Shown: positions 1 through 6,946 of the stretch, piece by piece
Layout: the number at the start of each line of letters is the position of its first letter
Position numbering within the stretch: position 1 is the stretch's first letter
Assembly (NCBI GenBank): GCA_013152615.1
Contig: JAADGA010000069.1
Span: forward strand, 1 to 7,331
Length of the DNA stretch: 7,331 nt
Direction of reading: 5' to 3'
Source of the DNA: Alphaproteobacteria bacterium
GTDB lineage: Bacteria; Pseudomonadota; Alphaproteobacteria; Sphingomonadales; Emcibacteraceae
The notes under the pieces: generated by a model
Database searches by the model: none
The model's input: only the letters and a program-made list of their open reading frames with translations
What the model was told of the DNA's origin: nothing
Translations under genes and position numbers: made by a program

Positions 1-438
1 GACAGTGAAAATAATGTGCCCTCAGCCCAAGAAGACGATGGCAAAAAGCCTGAAGGTCAATCCCCGCAGCAACAGAATAAACCGGTTGATACCCCGGTAA
101 AAACCGGGACGGATTCTGATAGTGCCGCTGAGCAGAAACCGGCTAGACGGCCCTATCCGCCACGGACCAGAAGCAGAAGAAAGCCGAAAACCGTGGAACC
201 TTCTGCGGATGCTAAAGAGACATCCCCGGCCCCGGCGCCGTCACATAACGACGGCATGACCAAGGCAGATGCCGCGCCGAAATCCGGAACAGAGCCTGAG
301 AAAACCGCTCCCCAAAAAAGCAGCTCTGAGAAAGCCAAACCTGAGAAAAGTAGCCCTGAGAAAACCAGCCCTGAGAAAAGTAGTCCTGAGAAAAGCGGCC
401 CTAAAAAGACCGGCTGGTGGCAACGTACCTTTGGCTAG
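1..438 (+). CDS. rne: C-terminal tail of a probable ribonuclease E (5' end outside the window)
   Basis: The frame is open from the first base and stops at a TAG at 436-438, giving the last 145 residues of a longer protein. No catalytic domain lies in the window. The visible part is low-complexity and probably disordered. It has a Gln/Pro/Asp-rich start, a basic block (PARRPYPPRTRSRRKPK, about nt 139-189), an acidic/Ala/Pro stretch, and eight 5-residue Ser/Pro-Glu-Lys units (nt 289-408). It ends in GWWQRTFG. Alphaproteobacterial RNase E proteins are known to have a disordered, Arg-rich C-terminal half that binds RNA and degradosome partners, and as I recall often end in a GWW-type motif. A secreted M48 protease gene directly downstream is also typical. 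The identity therefore rests on tail style and synteny, not on the S1 or RNase domains. The GTG at 16 is only the first possible start codon in the visible part. Another basic, disordered protein cannot be excluded. Confidence 0.6.
   Translation, partial: DSENNVPSAQEDDGKKPEGQSPQQQNKPVDTPVKTGTDSDSAAEQKPARRPYPPRTRSRRKPKTVEPSADAKETSPAPAPSHNDGMTKADAAPKSGTEPEKTAPQKSSSEKAKPEKSSPEKTSPEKSSPEKSGPKKTGWWQRTFG
289..408 (+). repeat. Eight tandem 15-bp units encoding a 5-residue xxPEK repeat
   Basis: In frame, the units read TEPEK, TAPQK, SSSEK, AKPEK, SSPEK, TSPEK, SSPEK, SGPKK. The last units are nearly identical at DNA level (cctgagaaaa recurs), while the first ones have diverged, as expected from slippage-driven expansion. 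The period is a multiple of three, so copy number can change without shifting the frame. The units lie just before the terminal GWWQRTFG. They probably form a flexible charged spacer (inference). Confidence 0.85.
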
Positions 439-516
439 GAAATAATGTTAATCAAATTCAGAGCCTTATTTTCATCACGATGGGGGTGTAGGGCTTAATG
501 CCTGCCAAGGCCGACC

Positions 517-546
517 TTGATTCTGTTTGACGAATGGATTTACACT
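517..546 (+). promoter_or_regulatory. Possible sigma70-type promoter for the M48 protease gene
   Basis: TTGATT (517-522) and TACACT (541-546) are separated by 18 bp, in the 123-bp gap between the RNase E-like gene and the protease gene. Transcription would begin about 9 bases before the ATG at 562, leaving almost no leader. A second -35-like TTGACG lies at 527-532 but has no good -10 at the right distance. I see no convincing terminator elsewhere in this gap, so read-through from the upstream gene remains possible. Confidence 0.3.
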
Positions 547-561
547 ATTTAACCTGATGCC

Positions 562-1962
562 ATGATCAAAAAAAATAACCTGCTCCACAAATGTCAAATT
601 ATCGGGCTGGCGATAACCTTAACCTTGAGCCTGTTCAATTACAGTTATGCCGCCAAAAGAGGCGGCGGCATAGCAATATTGCGGGATGCGGAAATTGAGC
701 ATACCCTCCGGCGTATGATTGATCCGCTGCTCAAGGCTGCCGGGCTGGATAAAAATTCGGTCAAGGTATATCTGGTTAATGATAGCACCCTGAATGCCTT
801 TGTCGCCGGCGGGCAGAATATTTTTATCAATTCCGGACTGTTAATACAGGCCAAAAACGCCAATCAGGTCATTGGGGTTGTTGCTCATGAAATCGGCCAT
901 ATCACCGGCGCTCATCTGTCGCGCTATGCGGAGGGGATGAAGGGGGCGACAACCATGACCCTGCTCGGGGCCATCCTTGGGGCGGCGGCGATTGCTGCCG
1001 GGGCCGGTGATGCCGGGATGGCGTTGATCCTTGGCGGCCAGCAGATTGGCCGGCGAACAGCGCTGAAATACAGCCGGACCCAGGAATCCGAAGCCGATCA
1101 GGCCGCTGTGACAATCCTTGACAAATCGCACCAGTCCGGCGAAGGATTGCTCGATTTCCTCAATTATCTCGGTGATCAGGATTTAATGTCGGGCCGTTAT
1201 CAGGACCCCTATGCCAGCACCCATCCGGTGACGACTGACCGTATTGCCCGCCTGAGGCAACGGGTCGACAAATCCCCCTACTTCAAGGCAAAAACACCGA
1301 CAGCCATTGAAAACGCGTTCAAACGGTTGCAGGCCAAGCTTTATGGCTATTTAAAGCCGCCCTATGCCACCTTCAATAAATACGACAAGAATGATCACAG
1401 TCTCTATGCCCGCTATGCCCGGACTTTTGCCTATCACAAGCAGAATAAAATGAAAAAGGCGTTGAATGAGATTGATATTTTGCTGAAAAATCACCCCGAT
1501 GATCCCTATTTCTGGGAGACAAAAGGGCAAATATTATTTGAAAATGGCAAGGTAAAAGCATCAATAGCCCCTTATCGGAACGCGGTAAAATACCTCCCCG
1601 GGGAGCCGTTGATCCGGGTGTCTCTCGCTCAATCGCTGATTTCGGCAGAAGATAACAAGTATCTGAAGGAGGCGTTGAAAAACCTCGATTTTGCGCTGTC
1701 CCGCGATCCCGACAACGCCTTTGCCTGGTACCAAGCCTCCATTGCCTATCACCGGCAGCATAACAAGGCCATGACCTATTATGCGACGGCGGAAAGATTT
1801 CTGCTGATCGGGAATTTACGGGGCGCAATGGTCAATGCCAAACATGCGGTCGATACCCTGCCCAAGAATACCCCGCGCTGGCTGCGGGCGCAGGATATAC
1901 TGGTGATTACCCGATCAAACATGCCGGAGAAATTCAAGAAGAAACATCCGGACAAATCATAA
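562..1962 (+). CDS. Exported M48 family zinc metalloprotease with TPR domain (BepA-like)
   Basis: This is a 466-residue protein. Residues 1-30 look like a Sec signal peptide: a KK-rich start, the hydrophobic stretch IIGLAITLTLSLF, and a likely cut after SYA. The peptidase domain follows. It holds HEIGH at 109-113 (zinc ligands H109 and H113, catalytic E110), a Gly/Ala-rich hydrophobic segment at about 129-160, ESEAD at 175-179 (third ligand E175), and STHP at 219-222, where H221 matches the regulatory histidine of BepA. From about residue 283 to 450 the sequence reads as TPR-like helical pairs (for example NHPDDPYFWETKGQILFENG). In the BepA family such proteins act in the periplasm, degrading misfolded outer-membrane proteins and aiding LptD assembly; that role here is inference. 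The only usable start is ATG 562, because an in-frame TAA lies at 550-552 and the next Met falls after the signal peptide. No Shine-Dalgarno sequence is visible. The gene is convergent with thiG. Confidence 0.9.
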   Translation: MIKKNNLLHKCQIIGLAITLTLSLFNYSYAAKRGGGIAILRDAEIEHTLRRMIDPLLKAAGLDKNSVKVYLVNDSTLNAFVAGGQNIFINSGLLIQAKNANQVIGVVAHEIGHITGAHLSRYAEGMKGATTMTLLGAILGAAAIAAGAGDAGMALILGGQQIGRRTALKYSRTQESEADQAAVTILDKSHQSGEGLLDFLNYLGDQDLMSGRYQDPYASTHPVTTDRIARLRQRVDKSPYFKAKTPTAIENAFKRLQAKLYGYLKPPYATFNKYDKNDHSLYARYARTFAYHKQNKMKKALNEIDILLKNHPDDPYFWETKGQILFENGKVKASIAPYRNAVKYLPGEPLIRVSLAQSLISAEDNKYLKEALKNLDFALSRDPDNAFAWYQASIAYHRQHNKAMTYYATAERFLLIGNLRGAMVNAKHAVDTLPKNTPRWLRAQDILVITRSNMPEKFKKKHPDKS

Positions 1963-2007
1963 TTAACCGGCCATACCCCGAAAACAATTAATGAATCGAT
2001 ACCCTGA

Positions 2008-2063
2008 TTATATCAGGCCCCTGATACCAGCCCCCTTATATCAGGCCGCTTATATCAGGCCGC
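2008..2063. repeat. Four tandem 14-bp units spanning the thiG stop codon
   Basis: Units 2036-2049 and 2050-2063 are identical (ttatatcaggccgc). Unit 2008-2021 matches in its first 12 bases. Unit 2022-2035 is degenerate (10 of 14 matches). The unit at 2050-2063 contains the last codons and the TAA stop of thiG on the minus strand; the other three lie in the 87-bp gap between the converging M48 and thiG genes. Short inverted repeats are embedded (cctgat/atcagg at 2003-2017, tatcagg/cctgata at 2011-2026), but no T-run follows on either strand. I therefore do not call a terminator. Confidence 0.8.
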
Positions 2064-2832
2064 CAAGGGGCGAGGACGGATCGGCATAGAGTTTTTTCGG
2101 CATCCGGCCAGCGAAATAAGCGGTTCTTCCGGCCTGAACCGCAAGCTTCATCGCCCGCGCCATCGCAATTGGATCTTTTGCTTCGGCGATGGCGGTATTC
2201 ATCAGCACACCGTCACAGCCAAGCTCCATCGCAACCGCCGCATCAGAGGCGGTGCCAACCCCGGCATCGACCAGTACCGGCACATTTGCCTGCTCGATGA
2301 TCAGCCTGATCTGCACCGGGTTCTGAATCCCGAGGCCGGAACCGATCGGCCCGCCAAGCGGCATGATCGCACAGCATCCGAGGTCTTCGAGCCTGCGCGC
2401 CATAATCGGATCATCACTGCAATAGACCATGACTTCAAAACCGTCGCCGATTAATGTTTCAGTAGCCTGCAGGGTTTCGACCATATTGGGATAGAGGGTT
2501 TTCTGATCGCCAAGCACTTCGAGCTTGACCAGTTTCCAGCCACCGGCCTCCCGGGCGAGACGCAGAGTACGAACGGCTTCATCGGCGCTAAAGCATCCGG
2601 CGGTATTGGGCAGATAGGTGTATTTCTTCGGGTCAAGATAATCCATCAGCATCGGTTGGCCGGGATCGGTGACATTCACCCGGCGCAGGGCCACGGTAAC
2701 GATTTCCGCACCGGACGCCTCAACCGCGCGCGCCGTCTGTTCAAAATCCCGGTATTTTCCGGTACCGACGATCAGGCGCGAGCAGAAGTCCGCTCCGGCT
2801 ATGGTAAATTTATCGTTCATATCTTTGATCAT
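2050..2832 (-). CDS. thiG: Thiazole synthase ThiG
   Basis: ThiG builds the thiazole phosphate of thiamin in the cytoplasm from deoxyxylulose 5-phosphate, dehydroglycine (or glycine) and sulfur carried as a thiocarboxylate on ThiS. From ATG 2832 the protein is 260 residues, normal for the family. It shows the N-terminal [17 protein letters not shown] and [10 protein letters not shown] with the Schiff-base lysine at K103. It also has the phosphate-binding loops [10 protein letters not shown] (160-169) and [11 protein letters not shown] (189-199), then GVLMNTAIA and a YFAGRMP near the C-terminus. I prefer ATG 2832 because it starts one base after the thiS stop and has a GGTGG stretch about 8 bases upstream, which suggests translational coupling. 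ATG 2820 is possible. GTG 2847 would overlap thiS and adds residues unlike the family. The stop lies inside a 14-bp tandem repeat. Neither thiE nor thiF is in the window. Confidence 0.95.
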   Translation of the reverse strand: MIKDMNDKFTIAGADFCSRLIVGTGKYRDFEQTARAVEASGAEIVTVALRRVNVTDPGQPMLMDYLDPKKYTYLPNTAGCFSADEAVRTLRLAREAGGWKLVKLEVLGDQKTLYPNMVETLQATETLIGDGFEVMVYCSDDPIMARRLEDLGCCAIMPLGGPIGSGLGIQNPVQIRLIIEQANVPVLVDAGVGTASDAAVAMELGCDGVLMNTAIAEAKDPIAMARAMKLAVQAGRTAYFAGRMPKKLYADPSSPLGGLI

Positions 2833-2833
2833 A

Positions 2834-3040
2834 TTAGCTGCCACCACCTATAAAATACACTATTTCGAGTCTGTCTCCACTCAGGAGTTTCACATTCTGA
2901 TAAGTCGTTTTCGGAATAATTTCAAGGTTTCTTTCCACCGCCACTCTGGCCGGGTCAAGTTTTAAATCCTGCAGCAGGTCTGTTACCGTCTGATCGGCTG
3001 CTATTTCGCGGCGGTCGCCGTTAAGGGTAATTTCAATCAC
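2834..3040 (-). CDS. thiS: Sulfur carrier protein ThiS, with an extra C-terminal serine
   Basis: This is a 68-residue ubiquitin-like (beta-grasp) sulfur carrier. The C-terminal glycine of ThiS is adenylated by ThiF and converted to a thiocarboxylate, which feeds sulfur to ThiG. Visible family marks are MIEITLNGD at the start, [12 protein letters not shown] in the middle, and [16 protein letters not shown] at the end. The start is GTG at 3040; no better in-frame start lies between it and an in-frame TAA at 3094-3092. GGAACC and related purine-rich bases lie upstream, but no strong Shine-Dalgarno. The oddity is the terminus. The reading frame is GGT GGT GGC AGC TAA, so the protein ends GGG-Ser, whereas characterised ThiS proteins end in glycine. 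The serine would have to be removed or tolerated. Confidence 0.92.
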   Translation of the reverse strand: MIEITLNGDRREIAADQTVTDLLQDLKLDPARVAVERNLEIIPKTTYQNVKLLSGDRLEIVYFIGGGS

Positions 3041-3191
3041 GCTCTGGTTCCGGTTCCTGACAAAAAAACGCTTCAGAATAAACGTGATCCTTTATAGTTC
3101 ACTATTATTCCACGTCAAATGTATATTCCCGGTTTTCAAAATGAACAGAAAATATTATATGTAGCATTGTTAAAATAAAGAACGGGTAGCT
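3041..3191. other. Divergent intergenic region between thiS and aroQ
   Basis: These 151 bp are AT-rich and hold the thiSG promoter on the minus strand. On the plus strand the best -10 candidate for aroQ is TATTAT at 3153-3158, about 34 bases before the aroQ ATG, without a clear -35 box. No RNA gene, coding frame, riboswitch or strong hairpin was recognised. Confidence 0.5.
3091..3118 (-). promoter_or_regulatory. Sigma70-like promoter for thiSG
   Basis: Read on the minus strand, TTGACG (3118-3113) and TATAAA (3096-3091) are separated by 16 bp. Both boxes match the consensus at five of six positions. The expected start of transcription is near 3083, which gives a leader of about 43 bases before the thiS GTG. 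That leader is too short to hold a TPP riboswitch, and no THI-box signature (such as CTGAGA) occurs in the 151-bp divergent gap. Confidence 0.55.
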
Positions 3192-3641
3192 ATGATAAAC
3201 GTTATTAAGAAAAACATACTGGTTGTCAATGGACCGAACCTGAATATGCTGGGGCTGCGGGAGCCGGAAATATACGGCAGGGAAACCCTTGATGACATCG
3301 CGGAAAATATGACTGTTCGGGCGAAAGAACTGGGCTTTACGGTTGATTTTTATCAGAGCAACAGCGAAGGTGATCTGGTTGACCGGATACAGGTCGCCCG
3401 CGGGAAATATGCGGCGCTGATTATCAATGCTGCGGCTTTCAGCCATACCTCTGTGGCAATAGTGGATGCCTTGCGGCTGGTGGATTTTCCAATTATCGAG
3501 GTTCATCTTTCCAATATTTTTGCCCGGGAAGAATTTCGCCATCATTCCTGTATTTCTCCCGCTGCTAATGGTGTAATCTGCGGATTCGGGGCCAACAGCT
3601 ATATTCTGGCACTGGAAGCCGTGCGTAATATTTTGAGTTAA
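3192..3641 (+). CDS. aroQ: Type II 3-dehydroquinate dehydratase
   Basis: AroQ catalyses the third step of the shikimate pathway, dehydrating 3-dehydroquinate to 3-dehydroshikimate in the cytoplasm. At 149 residues it is normal for the small dodecameric type II enzyme. The motifs appear in order: NGPNLNMLGLREPEIYG (13-29), with lid residues R23 and Y28 (the catalytic Tyr); FYQSNSEGDLVDRI (53-66); INAAAFSHTSVAIVDAL (78-94); and EVHLSNIFAREEFRHHS (103-119), with proton donor H105. The C-terminal part has ANGVICGFGANSYILAL. The ATG at 3192 has GGG about 6 bases upstream and is the only Met before the conserved start. It is the first gene of a plus-strand run: accB follows after 22 bp. The link to fatty acid genes looks positional rather than functional. 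Confidence 0.96.
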   Translation: MINVIKKNILVVNGPNLNMLGLREPEIYGRETLDDIAENMTVRAKELGFTVDFYQSNSEGDLVDRIQVARGKYAALIINAAAFSHTSVAIVDALRLVDFPIIEVHLSNIFAREEFRHHSCISPAANGVICGFGANSYILALEAVRNILS

Positions 3642-3648
3642 GTAAAAA

Positions 3649-3653
3649 AAGGA
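3649..3653 (+). promoter_or_regulatory. Ribosome binding site of accB
   Basis: AAGGA lies 10 bases before the accB ATG, inside the 22-bp gap after aroQ. It is one of only two clear Shine-Dalgarno sequences in the window and supports the 3664 start. Confidence 0.6.
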
Positions 3654-3663
3654 CAATATAAAT

Positions 3664-4110
3664 ATGCCAAAAATATTTGTGGATCAGGATATTATTCGCG
3701 ACCTGGCAACATTGCTTGATGAAACTGATCTCAGCGAGATCGAGATTCAGGACGGGGAAAAGAAAATCAGGGTTGTGCGTGCGGCAGCAATCGCCGCCCC
3801 GCCACCTGCGCCAGCTGTTCCTCCGGCTCAAACCCCGGCAATAGACCCGGAAACCGAATCGATCGACAAGGATCATCCGGGGGCGGTTTTCTCGCCCATG
3901 GTCGGGACGTTATATACCGCTGCCGATCCGGAAAGTGAGGATTTCATCAAGGTTGGTGATAACGTTACCGCCGGACAGACATTGATGATTATCGAAGCAA
4001 TGAAAGTCATGAATCAGATTTTGGCACCAAAGGACGGCATCATCAGCCGGATTCTGGTCAAAAATTCCCAGCCGGTTGAATTCGGTGAACTTCTGGTCAT
4101 AATCGAATAA
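3664..4110 (+). CDS. accB: Biotin carboxyl carrier protein of acetyl-CoA carboxylase
   Basis: AccB carries the biotin that AccC carboxylates and the carboxyltransferase AccAD then uses to make malonyl-CoA, the committed step of fatty acid synthesis. The 148-residue protein has the usual three parts. An N-terminal helical segment ([19 protein letters not shown]) is followed by an Ala/Pro-rich flexible linker (about residues 40-62). The C-terminal biotinyl domain starts at about residue 73 ([12 protein letters not shown]) and includes [11 protein letters not shown], with the biotinylated lysine at K114. [11 protein letters not shown] resembles the 'thumb' loop region of AccB proteins. The start follows a good AAGGA site. 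accC begins 11 bp after the stop (ATG start), as in most bacteria, so the two are almost certainly co-transcribed and probably translationally linked. Confidence 0.97.
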   Translation: MPKIFVDQDIIRDLATLLDETDLSEIEIQDGEKKIRVVRAAAIAAPPPAPAVPPAQTPAIDPETESIDKDHPGAVFSPMVGTLYTAADPESEDFIKVGDNVTAGQTLMIIEAMKVMNQILAPKDGIISRILVKNSQPVEFGELLVIIE

Positions 4111-4121
4111 CGGGCGTGTTT

Positions 4122-5468
4122 ATGTTTGATAAAATTCTCATTGCCAACCGTGGTGAAATAGCCCTTCGTATCCATCGGGCCTGTCAGGAGATGGGCATTG
4201 CCACGGTGGCGGTACATTCGACCGCGGACGAGGATGCGATGTATGTTCGTCTGGCGGATGAAAGTGTCTGCATTGGACCGCCAGCCTCCCGGGACAGCTA
4301 TTTAAACATCCCGTCGATAATTGCGGCGGCCCAGATAACCGGGGCTGACGCTATTCATCCCGGCTATGGATTTCTCTCTGAAAATGATAAATTCTCGGAA
4401 ATAGTGGCAGAACATAATATCGAATTCATTGGTCCTTCTGCGGATCATATCAGGTTGATGGGTGATAAGATTTCGGCAAAAATTGTCGTTAAAAATCTTG
4501 GCATTCCCGTTGTTCCCGGTTCCGATGGTGAAGTCAAGGATAGCCTTACCGCAGAAAAAATTGCCGAAAAGATTGGTTATCCCGTCATTGTCAAGGCTGC
4601 TGCCGGTGGTGGCGGGCGCGGCATGAAAGTGGTCCAGTGCAAGGATGATATGGGCAATGCCGTCATGGCCTGTAAAAAAGAGGCCGCCGCGTCCTTTGGC
4701 GATGATGCGGTTTATCTGGAAAAATATCTGGAACGGCCCCGTCATATCGAGTTTCAGATCATCGCCGACAAACATGGCAATGTCTGTCATCTGGGCGAGC
4801 GGGATTGTTCGCTCCAGCGCCGTCACCAGAAAGTGATTGAAGAGGCCCCGTCCCCTGCCCTTAATATAAGCGAGCGCAGCCGCATGGGCGAGACTGTCCG
4901 CAAGGCGATCCAGGGCCTTGGCTATATTGGTGTCGGTACGATTGAATTTCTCTATGAAGATGGTCAATTTTATTTTATCGAGATGAATACACGCCTGCAG
5001 GTAGAGCATCCGATCACCGAAATGATTACCGGCATTGATCTGGTCCGGGAACAGATTCGTATCGCCGCTGGCCTGCCGCTCTCCTTCCGCCAGAAAGACG
5101 TTAAATTCTCCGGCTATGCCATCGAATGCCGGATCAATGCTGAAGACCCCTTCACCTTCGTCCCGAGCCCCGGAAAAATCGGTGATTACCATACCCCCGG
5201 CGGCCTGGGTGTCCGGGTGGATTCCGGCATCTATTCCGGCTATAGCGTGCCGCCTTATTATGACAGCATGATTGCCAAATTGATTGTTCACGGCAAAAGC
5301 CGTAATGAATGCCTGATGCGGCTTCGGCGGGCTTTGGGCGAATATGTCATCGACGGCATCAAGACCACAATTCCGCTGCATCAGAAGCTAATCCGTGAAA
5401 ATGACTTTATTAACGGGGCCTATGATATTCACTGGCTGGAAAATTATCTGAATTCTATCAATGGATAA
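4122..5468 (+). CDS. accC: Biotin carboxylase subunit of acetyl-CoA carboxylase
   Basis: AccC uses ATP and bicarbonate to carboxylate the biotin on AccB. It has 448 residues from ATG 4122, against 449 in E. coli. The N-terminal domain opens [16 protein letters not shown]. The ATP-grasp part has K116 in [10 protein letters not shown]158 followed by the glycine loop AAGGGGRGM (160-168), and [19 protein letters not shown] (226-243) with C229 and K237. The catalytic segment [16 protein letters not shown] (285-300) contains E287, R291 and E295. The C-terminal biotin carboxylase domain includes [12 protein letters not shown] (332-343). All key residues are present. An in-frame GTG at 4116 would add two residues (MF), but the family starts MFDK, so ATG 4122 is preferred. 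The stop overlaps the aat start. Confidence 0.97.
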   Translation: MFDKILIANRGEIALRIHRACQEMGIATVAVHSTADEDAMYVRLADESVCIGPPASRDSYLNIPSIIAAAQITGADAIHPGYGFLSENDKFSEIVAEHNIEFIGPSADHIRLMGDKISAKIVVKNLGIPVVPGSDGEVKDSLTAEKIAEKIGYPVIVKAAAGGGGRGMKVVQCKDDMGNAVMACKKEAAASFGDDAVYLEKYLERPRHIEFQIIADKHGNVCHLGERDCSLQRRHQKVIEEAPSPALNISERSRMGETVRKAIQGLGYIGVGTIEFLYEDGQFYFIEMNTRLQVEHPITEMITGIDLVREQIRIAAGLPLSFRQKDVKFSGYAIECRINAEDPFTFVPSPGKIGDYHTPGGLGVRVDSGIYSGYSVPPYYDSMIAKLIVHGKSRNECLMRLRRALGEYVIDGIKTTIPLHQKLIRENDFINGAYDIHWLENYLNSING

Positions 5469-6117
5469 GGTGACGGCTGATCTGCTGCTTCACGCCTACA
5501 GACAGGGTATTTTCCCGATGGCGGAAACGGCGGCATCACCGGATATATTCTGGGTTGATCCCCGGCATCGCGGCATTATCCCGCTGAACGACTTTCATCT
5601 TCCGCGAAAGCTCGCCCACACTATCCGCAAGGCCCCCTTTGAGGTCCGGATCGACAGCTCCTTTATCACGGTGATCGAAGGATGCGCCGCCAGTGAGCAA
5701 AATAAAGGCCGCAGAGAGACCTGGATCAATGATCAGATCATTACGCTTTATCACCAGTTGTTTGATGACGGCTATGTCCATACGGTCGAATGCTGGCAGC
5801 AGGGCCGGATGGTCGGCGGCCTTTACGGGGTTGCTATCGGCGGCGCCTTCTGTGGTGAAAGCATGTTTCATACGGTGAGTGATGCCAGCAAGGTGGCGCT
5901 GGCCTATCTGGTGGCGCGGCTGAAGACCGGGGGCTATTGTCTGCTCGATACCCAGTTCCTGACGCCGCACCTGTCACAGTTCGGTGCGATTGAAATCTCG
6001 CGTCATGACTATAAAATGCGCTTGCAGCAGGCATTGAAAATCAACGGCGATTTCTATTGTCTCGACACAGAATCCCCGGCGGGTACCATTTCACATTTCT
6101 TGACCCAGACATCATAA
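5461..6117 (+). CDS. aat: Leucyl/phenylalanyl-tRNA--protein transferase
   Basis: Aat adds Leu or Phe from aminoacyl-tRNA to proteins with N-terminal Arg or Lys, marking them for ClpS-ClpAP degradation (bacterial N-end rule). The 218-residue protein shows YRQGIFPM (13-20), [13 protein letters not shown] (30-42), HLPRKL, ETWI (86-89) and GYVHTVECW (104-112). It continues with [19 protein letters not shown] (118-136), DASKVAL, and [15 protein letters not shown] (162-176) with D163 and Q165, matching the catalytic Asp/Gln pair. The ATG overlaps the end of accC by 8 bp in another frame and has no clear Shine-Dalgarno, so translation probably depends on coupling to accC. About 20 C-terminal residues beyond the conserved [12 protein letters not shown] region run over the 3' end of the convergent DUF2155 gene. 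Confidence 0.95.
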   Translation: MDKVTADLLLHAYRQGIFPMAETAASPDIFWVDPRHRGIIPLNDFHLPRKLAHTIRKAPFEVRIDSSFITVIEGCAASEQNKGRRETWINDQIITLYHQLFDDGYVHTVECWQQGRMVGGLYGVAIGGAFCGESMFHTVSDASKVALAYLVARLKTGGYCLLDTQFLTPHLSQFGAIEISRHDYKMRLQQALKINGDFYCLDTESPAGTISHFLTQTS

Positions 6118-6479
6118 ACCGGATGCTCGAGCGGCGACAGCGCCGGACTGGAAGAGAACATCCAGCCGGTAAAGACCTTTTTATTCTGATTGTTATGGCC
6201 GACATCGGTAATTTCGAGGAAAGCGGCATTTTCCGGCGCATCCTCCGGCGGGTTGGCATGACAATAACGCAGGGTAATCTCGAGTGTCCCGAAGCGTACC
6301 GTCTGATTCTGTCTGATTTTTATAGTTGACAGTTGAGTGGTGATTTTATCCAGCGCCGACAGAACAACCACCGAAATCATCCCCTGATCCCCGTTCTTGT
6401 CAACCGGATCGGCAGCCCCCAGAGTAATGAAAGATAACAGCAGGCCCAAAGCAATAAAAACTTTAGCCGAAAAAGTCAT
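6054..6479 (-). CDS. Exported DUF2155 domain protein
   Basis: This 141-residue protein has a likely Sec signal peptide (MTFSAKVFIALGLLLSFITLGA, cut near residue 22-23), so it should be periplasmic or envelope-associated. The conserved part runs from about residue 37 to 129: [70 protein letters not shown]. This pattern is what I recall for DUF2155, an alphaproteobacterial family of unknown function often placed beside NDUFA12 and aat. Two cysteines, C73 and C129, could form a disulfide in the periplasm (inference). Its ATG shares one base with the mlaD stop (TAATG), so the two are translationally coupled. Its last 64 bp, which include the conserved VYDVWVKKC, overlap the 3' end of aat on the other strand. 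Confidence 0.88.
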   Translation of the reverse strand: MTFSAKVFIALGLLLSFITLGAADPVDKNGDQGMISVVVLSALDKITTQLSTIKIRQNQTVRFGTLEITLRYCHANPPEDAPENAAFLEITDVGHNNQNKKVFTGWMFSSSPALSPLEHPVYDVWVKKCEMVPAGDSVSRQ

Positions 6480-6940
6480 TATTTGTCATTGCCTTTTTTA
6501 CTGCCTGAACTGACAAATTTATCCAGCAGGCCAAGGAAGTCCACGGCCCCCTGGGTATTGGTAATCTGATCCCCGGCTTTCAGAATCGGGTCTTCGCTGT
6601 CCCCCGGATCAAGGACCAGATAATTGCCGCCGAGCAAGCCGACAGAGGTAATTTTGGCAAAGGTGCTTTCGGTTAACTTGATTGCCGGATTGATGCTGAT
6701 GACAACGACCGCGAGGAAGGTATCCATATCCAGATATTCCCGGGTGATTGTTCCAACCTTGATCCCGCTGATTTTGACATCACCACCAACAGAAAGCCCG
6801 TCAATCTTGTCAAATTTTATGACATAATCCTTGCCGCCGCTGGTGGATACATTGGCATGATTAAAAGCAAAATATAAAAAGCTGGCGGTAACGACCAGAA
6901 CGATGGCCCCGATCAATGTTTCAACGATATTGTTTTTCAT
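6479..6940 (-). CDS. mlaD: MlaD/MCE domain lipid-binding protein
   Basis: This 153-residue protein is anchored by one N-terminal membrane helix (about residues 5-26, VETLIGAIVLVVTASFLYFAF), with one MCE domain in the periplasm (about 38-114). Family marks are FDKIDGLSVGGDVKISGIKVGTI and ITSVGLLGGNYLVLDPG. MlaD proteins form hexameric rings that pass phospholipids between the outer membrane and the MlaFEB ABC transporter in the inner membrane. A short Ser/Gly/Lys-rich tail follows. The start at 6940 is preferred over an in-frame ATG at 6970, because AAGG lies 6 bases before it and the family starts directly with MKxN-ETLIG. The 6970 start would add MGKQPKTRRH and has no ribosome site. No mlaE, mlaF, mlaB or mlaC gene is in the window. 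DUF2155 follows with a 1-base overlap. Confidence 0.92.
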   Translation of the reverse strand: MKNNIVETLIGAIVLVVTASFLYFAFNHANVSTSGGKDYVIKFDKIDGLSVGGDVKISGIKVGTITREYLDMDTFLAVVVISINPAIKLTESTFAKITSVGLLGGNYLVLDPGDSEDPILKAGDQITNTQGAVDFLGLLDKFVSSGSKKGNDK

Positions 6941-6946
6941 ATGTCG

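Noticed and set aside
439..561. Small RNA or intrinsic terminator in the gap after the RNase E-like gene
   Set aside because: Only short, weak complementary stretches (ggc/gcc) are visible and there is no T-run after a stem.
2003..2026. Inverted repeats cctgat/atcagg and tatcagg/cctgata as a bidirectional terminator between M48 and thiG
   Set aside because: The stems are only 6-7 bp with 2-3 base loops, and no T-run follows on either strand. They are better explained as part of the 14-bp tandem array.
2008..2063. CRISPR array
   Set aside because: The units are 14 bp, directly abutting with no spacers, and no cas gene is nearby.
2833..2847. GTG at 2847 as the thiG start
   Set aside because: It would overlap thiS by 14 bp and add five residues not seen in the family; ATG 2832 sits right after the thiS stop with a plausible ribosome site.
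3105..3656. Open frame of 183 codons on the minus strand across aroQ
   Set aside because: It is antisense to a complete, motif-perfect aroQ and would cross the thiS promoter; its translation resembles no family I know.
4302..5381. Long open frame of 359 codons on the minus strand, inside accC
   Set aside because: It lies entirely antisense to accC, whose every catalytic motif is intact; its translation shows no recognisable domain and no ribosome site. It is a codon-bias shadow.
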